Shown piece after piece: positions 11,052 through 20,134 of a stretch of DNA of 64,000 nucleotides. The notes under the pieces were generated by a model that was not told the origin of the DNA, searched no databases, and saw only the letters and a list, made by a program, of their open reading frames with translations. Numbering within the stretch: position 1 is the first letter of the stretch; each line of letters starts with the position of its first letter. Location of the stretch: contig NZ_BJCL01000016.1 in the NCBI RefSeq assembly GCF_005403045.1, forward strand, positions 60,597-124,596. Reading direction: 5' to 3'. Position numbers and translations under genes: made by a program. The stretch is from Pseudaquabacterium pictum (lineage in GTDB: Bacteria > Pseudomonadota > Gammaproteobacteria > Burkholderiales > Burkholderiaceae_C).

Positions 11052-12326
11052 TCACCAGCGCTCGCGCCGCACCAGCTTGAGCTGGCCTTCGAGCTTGCGC
11101 ACCGCCGCCTCGGGCGTGGCCTTGCGGCCCAGCACATCGTGCGCGGCATTGCTCAGCGCCAGGCTCACCGACGGGTACTTCAGCCCCGCCTCGCCCGACG
11201 GCCGCGCCACCGAGTCCTCGAAGGTGCCCAGCAGGCTGGCCATGAAGCTGTTGGCCGCGACCACCTGCGGATCCTTGTACAGCGCCGGGCGGGTGGGGTT
11301 GAAGCTGCCCCGGATGGCGCGGTCCTTCTGCACCGCGGCGCTGGCCATGTGCATCACCAGATCGGCCGCCACCTCGGGGTGCTTGCTGTACTTGGACACC
11401 GCCAGCTGCCAGCCGCCCAGCGTGCCGGCGTGGCGGGCGCCCGGGCCGTCGCCCTTGGGCAGCGGCGACACACCCACCTTGCCGCGCACCACGCTGTCGG
11501 GGCTTTCCAGCAGCGACCAGGCATAGGGCCAGTTGCGCATGAACAGTGCCTGGCCGTTCTGGAACACGCCGCGCGCATCCTCCTCGGCATAGTTCAGCAC
11601 GCCCACCGACGAGATGCTGCCCACCCACTGCGCGGCCGTGGCCAGCGCCCGCACCGCCTGCGGGTTGTTGATGGTGATGTCGCCGCGCTCGTCCACCAGC
11701 CGGCCGCCGCCGAAGCTGGCGATCCATTCCACCGCATTGCAGGTCAGGCTCTCGCCGCTCTTGGCCTGGAAGACGAAGCCCTGGAAGTCCTTCTGGCCGG
11801 CGGCCCGCTCGCCCGCCTGCACGATGGCGGCGGTGGCGGCCAGCTCGGCCCAGGTGGTGGGCGCCGGGCGCTTGTACTTGGCCAGCAGGTCGGCGCGGTA
11901 GTACAGCAGGCCGGTGTCGGTGTACCAGGGCATGCCCAGCAGCCGGCCGCCGATGGTGCTGTTGGCCACGAGGGCCGGGAAGTGCTCGGCCTCTTGCCCC
12001 AAGCTGTAGGGCTTCAGGTCGAGCAGGTGGTCCTTCAGGATGCCGGGCCAGATCACGTCGACACGGATGATGTCGATGTCGCTGCTCTTGGCGGCAAACA
12101 GCTGGCGGTAGACCGCCAGCGCCGCGGTGGCGCTGGCCGGCTGGGTGTAGTTGCGCACCGTGTGGCCGGTCTTCCTGGCCCAGGCCTCGGCATGCTTCCA
12201 GCAGTGCTCGATCTCGGGCGCGCTGGCACCGCAGGCGATGGTGATGGTGGCAGCCTGGGCCGTGGTGGCGCCCGCCACCAGGGCGGCCGCGGCCAGCAGC
12301 CGGTGCAGGGCAGGGAAGGTGGTCAC
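11052..12326 (-). CDS. Periplasmic sugar-binding protein (trehalose/maltose ThuE-like)
   Basis: Periplasmic solute-binding protein of the CUT1 importer, 424 residues. A signal peptide precedes a cut after TTAQA (about residue 25). The GTG at 12326, ten bases after GGAG, is chosen because it places the signal peptide at the very N-terminus. The mature part has the family-1 binding-protein layout. IIRVDVIWPGILKDHLLDL near residue 75 is close to trehalose/maltose-binding ThuE proteins, and Trp/Tyr-rich MPWYTDTGLLYYR would line the sugar cleft. It is encoded 34 bases after pullulanase and 19 before the permeases. Linear or branched maltodextrins are the likely cargo; trehalose is possible. Confidence 0.88.
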   Translation of the reverse strand: MTTFPALHRLLAAAALVAGATTAQAATITIACGASAPEIEHCWKHAEAWARKTGHTVRNYTQPASATAALAVYRQLFAAKSSDIDIIRVDVIWPGILKDHLLDLKPYSLGQEAEHFPALVANSTIGGRLLGMPWYTDTGLLYYRADLLAKYKRPAPTTWAELAATAAIVQAGERAAGQKDFQGFVFQAKSGESLTCNAVEWIASFGGGRLVDERGDITINNPQAVRALATAAQWVGSISSVGVLNYAEEDARGVFQNGQALFMRNWPYAWSLLESPDSVVRGKVGVSPLPKGDGPGARHAGTLGGWQLAVSKYSKHPEVAADLVMHMASAAVQKDRAIRGSFNPTRPALYKDPQVVAANSFMASLLGTFEDSVARPSGEAGLKYPSVSLALSNAAHDVLGRKATPEAAVRKLEGQLKLVRRERW

Positions 12327-12360
12327 GCGGGGCGGTCTCCGGTCTGGTTCTGGACGCACA

Positions 12361-15129
12361 TCATCGGTCCACCACGAACACCACGGCGGTCCGACCCGGC
12401 ACGCGGAAGGCGCCGGCGGTGCGGTAGAAGGCGGCGGAGGCGGCACGGCGGTCGGCCGCGCCGGCGGACCGGTGCACCGGGTGCAGCACCCAGGGCTGGC
12501 CACGGCTGCTGTCGATGGACAGGCTCTGGTCCGCCGGACTGGTGTTGAGCAGCACCAGCAGGCGGGCGAAGCCGGCGCCGGGCAGGCCGCGGCCGTCCAG
12601 CTCGGCGGCGATCAGTGCGGGGTTCTGCGCCGGGCCGGTGTCGTGCAGCACCAGCCGCTGCTGCACCGCATCGGCCGTGGTCAGGCGGAACAGGCTGCTG
12701 CTGGCGCGGATGCGCAGCAGGTCGAGGAAGCCGTCGCGCACGAAGGCGATGTCGGCCGGCGCCGGCCGCAGGCGTGCATCGGCCAGCCGGGGCGCGGCCA
12801 GCGGCCACAGCGCCTGGTTGTCGCCCGCCGGCGGCAGGCCTGTGCCGAAGTGGTTGGTCTGGTGGGTCCAGTCCAGCCGGTTGAACCAGTCGCCCGAGTC
12901 GTAGCTGTTGCCGTCCAGCGACTTGCTGCGCAGGACCTCGACGCCCGCATGGAAGTAGGCCACGCCCTGGCTGAAGGCGGTGGTGGCCAGCGCCAGCAGC
13001 TGCACCCGGGCACGCTCGGCGGCCGGCGTGTCGATCGGCAGCTTGAAGGCGTTGACATCCCACAGCGTGTGGTTGTCGTGGTTCTCGACGTAGTTCACCA
13101 CCTCGCCGGGGGCGTCGACATAACCCGCTGGCTGGCCGGCATACACCAGCTGATCGCCGCGACGCGGCGCGCCGGTGTGGCTGGTGAAGGTGTAGCCGCG
13201 CAGCGTGCCGGCCAGGCCCAGGCGCACCAGGTCGGCGGCGGCCATCGCGGCGCTGCGGTCTGCACCGTCCGCCTGCCCATTCAGCCAGCCCTGGCGTGCC
13301 ACCACCGCCGCCGGGCCATCGCCCACGCCACCGCCACGCAGCGCGTCGCGCGCGCGGTCGCTGAACGTGGCAATGCCGGTGCCCGACAGCATGCCCTGCG
13401 CCGCCTGCACGAAGCGCGCGCCGTTGGCCACCTCGCCGAAGTTCCAGCCCTCGCCGATCAGCTGGATGTCGCGGCCATTGTCCTGGCGCAGCAGTTGCTG
13501 CAGCGCCACCATCGCCTCTTTCGGCTGGTGGCCCATCAGGTCGAAGCGGAAGCTGTCGATGCGGTACTGGCGCGCCCACAGCCGCACCGAATCGAGCATC
13601 AGCTTGCGCATCATGCGGTGCTCGGTGGCGGTGTTGTCGCAGCAGGTGCTGCGGGTGATGCGGCCCTGGGCATCCAGCCGGTGGTAGTAGCCCGGCACGA
13701 TGCGGTCCAGCACCGACTGCGGATGCTGCCCCGCGGCCGACATGTGGTTGTAGACCACGTCCATGCCCACCCGCAGGCCGGCGGCGTGCAGAGACATCAC
13801 CATCTGGCGGAACTCGCGGATGCGGGTGGCGCCGTCGTCGGCCCGGCTGGCGTAGCTGCCCTCGGGCGCGTTGAAGTGCAGCGGGTCGTAGCCCCAGTTG
13901 AAGCAGTCGGTGGCGGCCTGCGCCATCACCGCAGCCTGCTGCGCCGGGCTGTCGGGCGGTGCCGCCGGGACGGTGGGGGTGGTGCAGCCGGATTCGGGCA
14001 CGCTGGCAATGTCGAACACCGGCAGCAGGTGCACGTCGGTCATACCGGCTTGCGCCAGCGCGCGCAGGTGGCGCATGCCGGCGCTGTCGGCCTGGGTGAA
14101 GGCGCCGTATTGGCCGCGCAACGCCGGCGGCACGGTGGCGTCGCCGATGGAGAAATCGCGCACATGCAGCTCGTAGATCGCCAGGCCGGTGTTGCCGGGG
14201 CGGGGCGCCGGGCGCGGTGCGGTGGCCCAGCCGCGCGGCTGGGTGGCGGGCTCGTCCAGGCTGCCGATCCAGGTGTGGCGGCCGTCGGTGCCCAGGCTGA
14301 TGGCGTAGGGATCGGTCACCCGCTGGCGGACCAGGCCGGTGCCCGGCACCCACACATCCACCAGGTAGCGGGCGTAGCGCGCCGGCGGCCGCCCGGGCAG
14401 CTGCAGCTGCCAGCTGCCGGTGGCGTCGTCGCGCTGCAGCGCCGGCACCGCGGGTTGGGCGGGGGCGGTGTCGCTGGCATGCAGGCACAGGTGCACCGCC
14501 TGGGCAGTGGGCGCCCACAGGCGCAAGCGGGTGGCCTGGCGCGACAGCGTCACGCCCAGGTCGGTGAGGGCCTCGGCGGGGGCGTAGAGATCGTCCAGCG
14601 CCGCCGCGGCCTGCACGCCGGTGGCCTGCAGCACGCGGCCGGCGGCGTCTTCCTGCACCAGCAGCAGCTGGCCGCGGTGCAGGGCCTGCAGCCGCGCCGG
14701 TGTGGCATCGGCCGGCGCCAAGGCCAGGCGCGCGCCGTCGGCCAGGTGGCGGTGGCGCAGCTGCAGGTCCACCGGCAGCGGCCGCGCCGCCGGCTGCAAC
14801 ACCAGGGCCGATTCGGCACCCTGCGCCGGCTGGCCCGGCGCGGCGACGATGCCGCCGGCCGGCGCATGCAGCAGGCGGAAGCGGCCGGCATCGGCGGTGC
14901 CCGGCCACTGCAGGCGGGTGGCATCCAGCCACACCGCGGCGGCGGTGGCCGGCGCGGCATCGGCGCGCAGCACGGTGGCGTGGGTGGAGGCATCGCAGGC
15001 GGCGCGCAGCATGCCGGGATCGGCCGCCCACGCCGGCAATCCGCAGGCCGCCAGCACCCCCGCGGCCAGCCACGGGCGCCAGGCCAGGCGGACAGCAGCG
15101 CAGAAGCGGAAGGACGGCAGCAAGGTCAT
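12361..15129 (-). CDS. pulA: Secreted pullulanase-type GH13 alpha-1,6-glucosidase
   Basis: Debranching enzyme cutting alpha-1,6 links in pullulan, starch or glycogen dextrins; 922 residues from the ATG at 15129. An N-terminal signal peptide ends near PAWA|AD (about 35). A CBM48-like beta domain (about 195-290) precedes the GH13 barrel. FNWGYDP at 410-416 is the pullulanase hallmark. The nucleophile is D530 (FRFDLMGH), acid/base E560 (LIGEGWNFG), and the transition-state NHD 683-685. The C-terminal beta domain belongs to the group of secreted type-I pullulanases. An ATG at 15186 would add 19 residues, but translation from 15129 gives the better signal peptide. First gene of the transport operon, so debranching and import are co-expressed. 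A palindromic operator lies 60 bases upstream. Confidence 0.92.
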   Translation of the reverse strand: MTLLPSFRFCAAVRLAWRPWLAAGVLAACGLPAWAADPGMLRAACDASTHATVLRADAAPATAAAVWLDATRLQWPGTADAGRFRLLHAPAGGIVAAPGQPAQGAESALVLQPAARPLPVDLQLRHRHLADGARLALAPADATPARLQALHRGQLLLVQEDAAGRVLQATGVQAAAALDDLYAPAEALTDLGVTLSRQATRLRLWAPTAQAVHLCLHASDTAPAQPAVPALQRDDATGSWQLQLPGRPPARYARYLVDVWVPGTGLVRQRVTDPYAISLGTDGRHTWIGSLDEPATQPRGWATAPRPAPRPGNTGLAIYELHVRDFSIGDATVPPALRGQYGAFTQADSAGMRHLRALAQAGMTDVHLLPVFDIASVPESGCTTPTVPAAPPDSPAQQAAVMAQAATDCFNWGYDPLHFNAPEGSYASRADDGATRIREFRQMVMSLHAAGLRVGMDVVYNHMSAAGQHPQSVLDRIVPGYYHRLDAQGRITRSTCCDNTATEHRMMRKLMLDSVRLWARQYRIDSFRFDLMGHQPKEAMVALQQLLRQDNGRDIQLIGEGWNFGEVANGARFVQAAQGMLSGTGIATFSDRARDALRGGGVGDGPAAVVARQGWLNGQADGADRSAAMAAADLVRLGLAGTLRGYTFTSHTGAPRRGDQLVYAGQPAGYVDAPGEVVNYVENHDNHTLWDVNAFKLPIDTPAAERARVQLLALATTAFSQGVAYFHAGVEVLRSKSLDGNSYDSGDWFNRLDWTHQTNHFGTGLPPAGDNQALWPLAAPRLADARLRPAPADIAFVRDGFLDLLRIRASSSLFRLTTADAVQQRLVLHDTGPAQNPALIAAELDGRGLPGAGFARLLVLLNTSPADQSLSIDSSRGQPWVLHPVHRSAGAADRRAASAAFYRTAGAFRVPGRTAVVFVVDR

Positions 15130-15188
15130 GGCACGACAGGCACCCGGGCAAGACAAGCCCGGCAAGCGACTGGGCACCAAAATCATAG

Positions 15189-15203
15189 CGTAGCAAAACT
15201 ACA
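15189..15203 (-). promoter_or_regulatory. Palindromic operator, copy 1 (pullulanase-maltodextrin operon)
   Basis: Read in the direction of the pullulanase gene the site is TGTAGTTTTGCTACG. It matches the shared pattern TGTAGY-N3-RCTACA with one end base changed, and lies 60 bases upstream of the chosen ATG. It has the same core as copies 2 and 4 (TGTAGTTTYGCTAC). The pattern resembles the HexR class of RpiR-family operators as I recall it. Confidence 0.7.
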
Positions 15204-15274
15204 AGACCGCACCCCGCACCATTGAATGCAGGGTAAACACTGGCTGCCAAGCACCTGAATCCAGCGTGCTAGAG

Positions 15275-15289
15275 TGTAGTTTCGCTACA
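15275..15289 (+). promoter_or_regulatory. Palindromic operator, copy 2 (GH13 operon)
   Basis: TGTAGTTTCGCTACA, arms TGTAG/CTACA perfectly inverted, ending nine bases before the ATG at 15299. A possible extended -10 (TGCTAGAGT at 15267-15275) abuts it. A protein bound here would therefore cover the transcription start, consistent with repression. No clear ribosome binding site fits between operator and ATG, so the leader would be very short. Confidence 0.75.
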
Positions 15290-15298
15290 TTCTCAACC

Positions 15299-17011
15299 AT
15301 GTCGCCCCACCTGAGCCTGCGCTTCCGTCGCCCATTCGCGCCTGCCGCCGTGGCCCTGGCCGGCGGCCTGCTGGCGGCCGGCTGCGCGTTGCCGCCGGCC
15401 ACCCCGGGGCCGGATCTGTCGCCGGTGCCGATGCAGGACCCGGGCAGCCCACTCACCGAGGGCTGGCAGCACGGTGCGTTCATGGAAGTCTTCGTGCGCG
15501 CCTATGCCGACAGCGACGGCGACGGCATCGGCGACCTGCGCGGCCTCACCAGCAAGCTCGACCACCTGCAGCGCCTGGGCGTGCGCGGCCTCTGGCTGAT
15601 GCCGGTCACCGCCAATGCCGACGGCGACCATGGCTATGCCACCACCGACTTCCGCGCCATCGCGCCCGAATACGGCACGCTGGCCGACTTCGACGACCTG
15701 ATCCGCCAGGCCCATGCGCGTGGCATCGGCGTGATCATGGACTACGTGATCAACCACAGCGCCGCCGCGCACCCGCTGTTCGTGGCGGCGCGCCAGGGCC
15801 CGGCCAGCCCGTTCCGCGACTGGTTTGTCTGGGCCGATGCCGCGCCCGCTGGCTGGGACATCTGGGGCAACAACCCCTGGTACCACACCGCCAGCCAGCC
15901 CTGGCTGCACGGTGGCGACCCGAAGACGCTGGCCCGGCCGGCGCCGGGCGCACGGGATTTCTACTTCGCCACCTTCGGGCCGCAGATGCCCGACTTCAAC
16001 TTCCGGCACCCGGCGGTGATGGACTACCACGCCAGCAGCCTGCGCTTCTGGCTGAACCGCGGGCTCGACGGCTTCCGGCTGGATGCGGTGCCGCACCTGA
16101 TCGAGAACAACGCGACCGACTGGAACGACCAGCCCGAAAGCCGCGCGCTGACCGCCGGGATCCAGCGCCTGGTCAAGGCCTACAGCCGGCGCTACACCGT
16201 CTGCGAGGCAACCGCCCAGCCACTGGACTACGCCCAGCCCGGCCTGTGTGGCGCCGCCTTCGCCTTCGGCCTGGAATCGGCCCTGGTGCAGGCCGCGCAA
16301 GGCGATGCCGCAGCCGTGGCCAAGGTGGCCAGCTACACCGCCGGCGCACCGGCCAGCGCATTGGCCAACATCGGCACCTTCCTGGCCAACCACGACAAGT
16401 TCACCGGCCGGCGGCTGATGGACCAGCTGCGCGGCGACGCCGCCGCCTACCGCCTGGCCGCCGCCACCTACCTGCTGCTGCCCGGCACGCCCACCATCTA
16501 CTACGGCGAGGAGATCGGCCAGGCCGGCGCCGCCGGGCTGGCCGAGGACCCCGAGATCCGCGGCCCGATGAGCTGGACGGCCGATGCCACCACCGGCGGC
16601 TTCACCACCGGCCGGCCGTTCCGCGCGCTGGCATCCAATCTCGCCACCCACAACGTGGCCGCCCAGGAGGCCGACCCCACCAGCCTGCTGCACCACTACC
16701 GTGCCCTGCTGGCCCTGCGCAACCAGCACCCGGCGGTGGCGCGCGGCAGCTTCCGCCAGGCCCGGGCCGAGGGCGCCACGCTGACATTCCAGCGCCAACT
16801 GGGCAGCGACCACCTGGTGATGGCCTACAACTACGGCCGCAGCCCGGCCCGCCTGGCGCTGGCCGGCCTGCCCGCTGGCGCGCGCCTGCAGCCGCTGCTG
16901 CGCACGGACGCCCCCGCCGCGCTGCGCGCGGATGGCTCCGGCAACGCCCCGGCCGACCTGGCCGCGCAGAGCTTTGCCGTCTGGCAGGTGCTGCCGGCCG
17001 GCGCCCCCTGA
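15299..17011 (+). CDS. Lipoprotein GH13 alpha-amylase
   Basis: Surface or periplasmic alpha-1,4-glucan hydrolase, 570 residues. The signal sequence ends in a lipobox (LLAAGC, Cys29). The GH13 barrel begins near residue 58 (FMEVFVRAYADSDGDGIGDL). Catalytic residues are D262 (GFRLDAVPH), E303 (VCEAT) and N364-H365-D366. A Ca-binding-like DSDGDGIGDL loop and a C-terminal beta domain are present. The ATG at 15299 is chosen because upstream codons run through the operator and because it puts the signal peptide at the N-terminus. First gene of a four-gene GH13 operon. Specificity within GH13 (alpha-amylase versus maltogenic or oligo-alpha-glucosidase) cannot be settled by eye. Confidence 0.9.
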   Translation: MSPHLSLRFRRPFAPAAVALAGGLLAAGCALPPATPGPDLSPVPMQDPGSPLTEGWQHGAFMEVFVRAYADSDGDGIGDLRGLTSKLDHLQRLGVRGLWLMPVTANADGDHGYATTDFRAIAPEYGTLADFDDLIRQAHARGIGVIMDYVINHSAAAHPLFVAARQGPASPFRDWFVWADAAPAGWDIWGNNPWYHTASQPWLHGGDPKTLARPAPGARDFYFATFGPQMPDFNFRHPAVMDYHASSLRFWLNRGLDGFRLDAVPHLIENNATDWNDQPESRALTAGIQRLVKAYSRRYTVCEATAQPLDYAQPGLCGAAFAFGLESALVQAAQGDAAAVAKVASYTAGAPASALANIGTFLANHDKFTGRRLMDQLRGDAAAYRLAAATYLLLPGTPTIYYGEEIGQAGAAGLAEDPEIRGPMSWTADATTGGFTTGRPFRALASNLATHNVAAQEADPTSLLHHYRALLALRNQHPAVARGSFRQARAEGATLTFQRQLGSDHLVMAYNYGRSPARLALAGLPAGARLQPLLRTDAPAALRADGSGNAPADLAAQSFAVWQVLPAGAP

Positions 17012-17027
17012 TCCACCGCACCCCTGC

Positions 17028-18554
17028 ATGCACCCCGACCACGCCCCCGATCCGGCCGACAGCGCTGTCTACGCCGCCCGCGAGGCCGACTGGCGCTGCG
17101 GCGCCGTCATCTACCAGGTGCTGGTCGACCGCTTCGCGCCCAGCGCCGACCTGGCGGCCAAGGCCCACCTGTACCCGGCGCCCAAGCAGCTGATGGCCTG
17201 GAGCGACACGCCGCGCAACGGCCGCTACCTGGACGACGCCCGGCTGTGGAGCCAGGAGATCCAGTTCTGGGGCGGCGACCTGGCCAGCACCGCCCGCCGG
17301 CTGGACCATGTGCGCAGCCTGGGTGCGGATGTGCTGTACCTCAACCCCATCCACCTGGCCTACACCAACCACAAGTACGACGCGCTGGACTACCTGCAGC
17401 TGTCGCCCGAGTTCGGCACGATGGACGACTTCCGCGCGCTGGCCGATGCCACCCATGCCCACGGCATGAAGCTGGTGCTGGACGGCGTGTTCAACCACAT
17501 GGGGCGCAATTCGCCGAAATTCCGGTCGGCCGAGGCCGATGCCGCCAGCCCGTACCGCGCGTGGTTCAACGTCGGCCCCGAATTCCCCGGCGGTGCCCGA
17601 AGCTGGTGGCTGGCCGAGAACCTGCCCGAGCTGAACCTGGAGAACCCCGCGGTGCGCGACCACGTCTACGGCGCGACCGATTCGGCGGTGCGCCAGTGGC
17701 TGCGCGCCGGTGCCGACGGCTGGCGGCTGGACGTGGCGGTGGACATCGGCTTCCGCTACCTGGCCGAGCTGACCGCTGCCGCCCATGCCGAGAAGCCCGG
17801 CTCGCTGGTGGTGGGCGAGATCGCCAACTACCCGGCCGAGTGGTTCCCGCATGTGGATGCGGTGATGCACTTCACCCTGCGCCACATCCTGCTGAAGCTG
17901 GCCAGCGGCCAGCTCGACGGCGCCACGGCCATGCGCATGATCCACCGCATGACCGACGACTGCGGCATCGACCACATGCTGCGCAGCTGGATCTACCTGG
18001 ACAACCACGACACCCCGCGGCTGGCCACCACCTTGCCAGATGCAGCGCAGCGCCGCCTGGCCCAGGTGCTGCAGTTCACGCTGCCTGGCGCGCCCAACCT
18101 GTACTACGGCAGCGAGGTCGGCATGGCCGGCGGTGACGACCCGGAAATGCGCGCGCCGATGCGCTGGGATCTGGTCGACGCCGGCCATCCCGAGCTGGAC
18201 TGGACCCGCCGGCTGATCGCCCTGCACCAGGGCCAGCGGGCACTGAAGGTGGGCCACCTGCGCGCCATCACCAGCCACCGGCTGATCGGCTTCGAGCGCC
18301 ACACCGACCGGGTGGCCGACACCGTGCTGGTGATCGCCAACCCCACCGACGAGACGGTCACCGAGACGGTGATGACCGGCAACTCGCGGCTGATGAACCC
18401 GTTCCACCTGCTTGACCTGCTGGGCACGGCGCCCGGCCCGCTGCGGGTGGAGTGCGGCATGGTGGCGCTGACGCTGCCGCCCAAGGGCGTCGTGGTGCTG
18501 CAGCCCGAGGTGCGGCCCGCAGGCGGCTACAGCAGCTACAAGCGGGTGCCGTGA
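17028..18554 (+). CDS. Cytoplasmic GH13 maltodextrin hydrolase (cyclomaltodextrinase/neopullulanase-like)
   Basis: 508-residue GH13 enzyme with no signal peptide, so probably cytoplasmic, acting on maltodextrins imported by the neighbouring ABC system. The barrel starts at once (VIYQVLVDRFAP, residues 28-38). Catalytic residues are D235 (GWRLDVAVD), E264 (VVGEIANYP) and N326-H327-D328. The loop YTNHKYDALDY (112-122) is typical of this subfamily. The ATG lies 16 bases after the amylase stop and the gene ends TGATG into the next. It is collinear without gaps with the next gene from the YQVLVDRF motif to the catalytic region, so the two are a tandem duplication. Confidence 0.88.
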   Translation: MHPDHAPDPADSAVYAAREADWRCGAVIYQVLVDRFAPSADLAAKAHLYPAPKQLMAWSDTPRNGRYLDDARLWSQEIQFWGGDLASTARRLDHVRSLGADVLYLNPIHLAYTNHKYDALDYLQLSPEFGTMDDFRALADATHAHGMKLVLDGVFNHMGRNSPKFRSAEADAASPYRAWFNVGPEFPGGARSWWLAENLPELNLENPAVRDHVYGATDSAVRQWLRAGADGWRLDVAVDIGFRYLAELTAAAHAEKPGSLVVGEIANYPAEWFPHVDAVMHFTLRHILLKLASGQLDGATAMRMIHRMTDDCGIDHMLRSWIYLDNHDTPRLATTLPDAAQRRLAQVLQFTLPGAPNLYYGSEVGMAGGDDPEMRAPMRWDLVDAGHPELDWTRRLIALHQGQRALKVGHLRAITSHRLIGFERHTDRVADTVLVIANPTDETVTETVMTGNSRLMNPFHLLDLLGTAPGPLRVECGMVALTLPPKGVVVLQPEVRPAGGYSSYKRVP

Positions 18555-20134
18555 TGCGGCAAGCCGCGGCCCTGGCACTGGCGCTGCAGATGGGCGCCGC
18601 CCTGGCCCAGGCGCCGGCCGAGGCCAGCGTCTACGACCGCCGCGCCGCCGACTGGCGCAACGGCGCCATCGTCTACCAGGTGCTGGTCGACCGCTTCGCG
18701 CCGCCGGCCGACCTGGCCGCCAAACGCCACCTGTACCCGCCGCCCAAGGTGCTGCGCCGCTGGGATGAACCCGCGCGCCGCGGCACCGACAGTGCCGAAC
18801 TGCGCCTGAACACCCAGGAGCTGGACTTCTGGGGCGGCGACCTGGCCAGCCTGTCGGCCCGGCTCGACCATGTGCGCGGCCTGGGTGTGGACGTGCTGTA
18901 CCTCAACCCCATCCACCTGGCCTACACCAACCACAAGTACGACGCGCTCGACTTCCAGCAGGTCTCGCCCGAGTTCGGCACGCGTGACGACTTCCGCCGG
19001 CTGGCCCGGCAGGCCCATGCCATGGGGCTGAAGGTGGTGCTCGACGGCGTGTTCAACCACATGGGCCGCAATGCGCCGATCTTCCAGCAGGCGCTGGCCG
19101 ACCCCGCCAGCCCGTACCGCAACTGGTTCGCCATCGGCCCGCAGTACGCCGGCGGCTACCGCAGCTGGACTGGCTTCCAGAACCTGCCCGAACTGAACCT
19201 GGAGCACCCGCCGGTGCGCCAGCACCTGTGGCAGGCACCCGGTTCGGTGCTGCGCAGCTGGCTGCGCGACGGCGCCGACGGCTGGCGGCTGGACACCTCG
19301 TACGAGCTGGGCACCGCCTACCTGCAGGACCTGCGCACCGCCGCCCGGGCCGAGAAGCCCGATGCGCTCATCGTCGGCGAGATGGTGAACTACCCCGGCG
19401 CCTGGATGCAGAGCATCGACGCGGTGATGAACTTCAGCCTGCGCCACATCCTGCTGGGCACGTCCGCCGGCGAGATCAGCCCGGCCGCCGCCAACCGCAT
19501 GACGGCACGGCTGCTGGCCGACGCCGGCATCGAGCCGATGCTGAAAAGCTGGCTGGTGATCGACAACCACGACATCCCGCGCATCGACACGCTGCTGCCC
19601 GATGGGGCCCAGCGGCGCTGGGTGCAGGCGCTGCAGTTCACCCTGCCCGGCGCGCCCAACATCTACTACGGCGCCGAGCTGGGCATGACCGGCGGCGGCG
19701 ACCCCGAGAACCGCGGCCCGATGCAGTGGGAGCGCCTGCGCGACGACAACCCCGCGCTGCAGTGGATGCGCCAGCTGATCGCATTGCGCCAGCAGCACCG
19801 CGCGCTGCGGGTGGGCGACTACCGCACGGTGGAGGCCGAGCGCCTGCTGGCCTTCGAGCGCCACACCGACCGCGCGCTGGAGACGGTGGTGGTGCTGGCC
19901 AACCCGGCCGATGTGCCCGTCACCGAGCGGGTGATGGTGGCCAACCCCTGGCTGATGGACGACATGCCGATGATCGACCTGCTGCGCCCGCTGGCCGGCA
20001 ACAACACGCCGGAGACCGCGCCGCGCTTCGGCGCCGGCTTCCTGACCGTGACCGTGCCGCCGCGCGGCGTACTGGTGCTGCAGCCGCGCCAGCGCGACCT
20101 GGGCGGCTACGACCGCTTCAAGCGGGTGCCCTGA
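18554..20134 (+). CDS. Secreted GH13 enzyme, tandem paralogue of the preceding gene
   Basis: 526 residues. Unlike its upstream paralogue it carries a signal peptide (MRQAAALALALQ, cut near AQA at 20) and should act in the periplasm or outside. Alignment with the upstream protein is gap-free across the barrel at an offset of 12 residues. This puts the catalytic residues at D247 (GWRLDTSYE), E276 (IVGEMVNYP) and NHD 338-340. The C-termini are also alike: both end in a GGYxxxKRVP segment. The start ATG overlaps the preceding stop. The pair suggests one duplicated enzyme retargeted to a second compartment, so the same bond can be cut before and after import. Confidence 0.88.
   Translation: MRQAAALALALQMGAALAQAPAEASVYDRRAADWRNGAIVYQVLVDRFAPPADLAAKRHLYPPPKVLRRWDEPARRGTDSAELRLNTQELDFWGGDLASLSARLDHVRGLGVDVLYLNPIHLAYTNHKYDALDFQQVSPEFGTRDDFRRLARQAHAMGLKVVLDGVFNHMGRNAPIFQQALADPASPYRNWFAIGPQYAGGYRSWTGFQNLPELNLEHPPVRQHLWQAPGSVLRSWLRDGADGWRLDTSYELGTAYLQDLRTAARAEKPDALIVGEMVNYPGAWMQSIDAVMNFSLRHILLGTSAGEISPAAANRMTARLLADAGIEPMLKSWLVIDNHDIPRIDTLLPDGAQRRWVQALQFTLPGAPNIYYGAELGMTGGGDPENRGPMQWERLRDDNPALQWMRQLIALRQQHRALRVGDYRTVEAERLLAFERHTDRALETVVVLANPADVPVTERVMVANPWLMDDMPMIDLLRPLAGNNTPETAPRFGAGFLTVTVPPRGVLVLQPRQRDLGGYDRFKRVP

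Noticed and set aside
12327..12343. Shared ACCGGAGACCGCCC before the GTG starts of the sugar-binding protein and the SGNH hydrolase, as a possible common regulatory element.
   Set aside because: It is centred on the ribosome binding site (GGAGACC), which recurs in this genome. The identity is short and probably reflects the common Shine-Dalgarno context.
12323..15250. Second long minus-strand frame across the pullulanase gene, and a 1024-codon plus-strand frame over the same stretch.
   Set aside because: Only the frame with the GH13 motifs encodes a recognisable protein. The others are compositional shadows.
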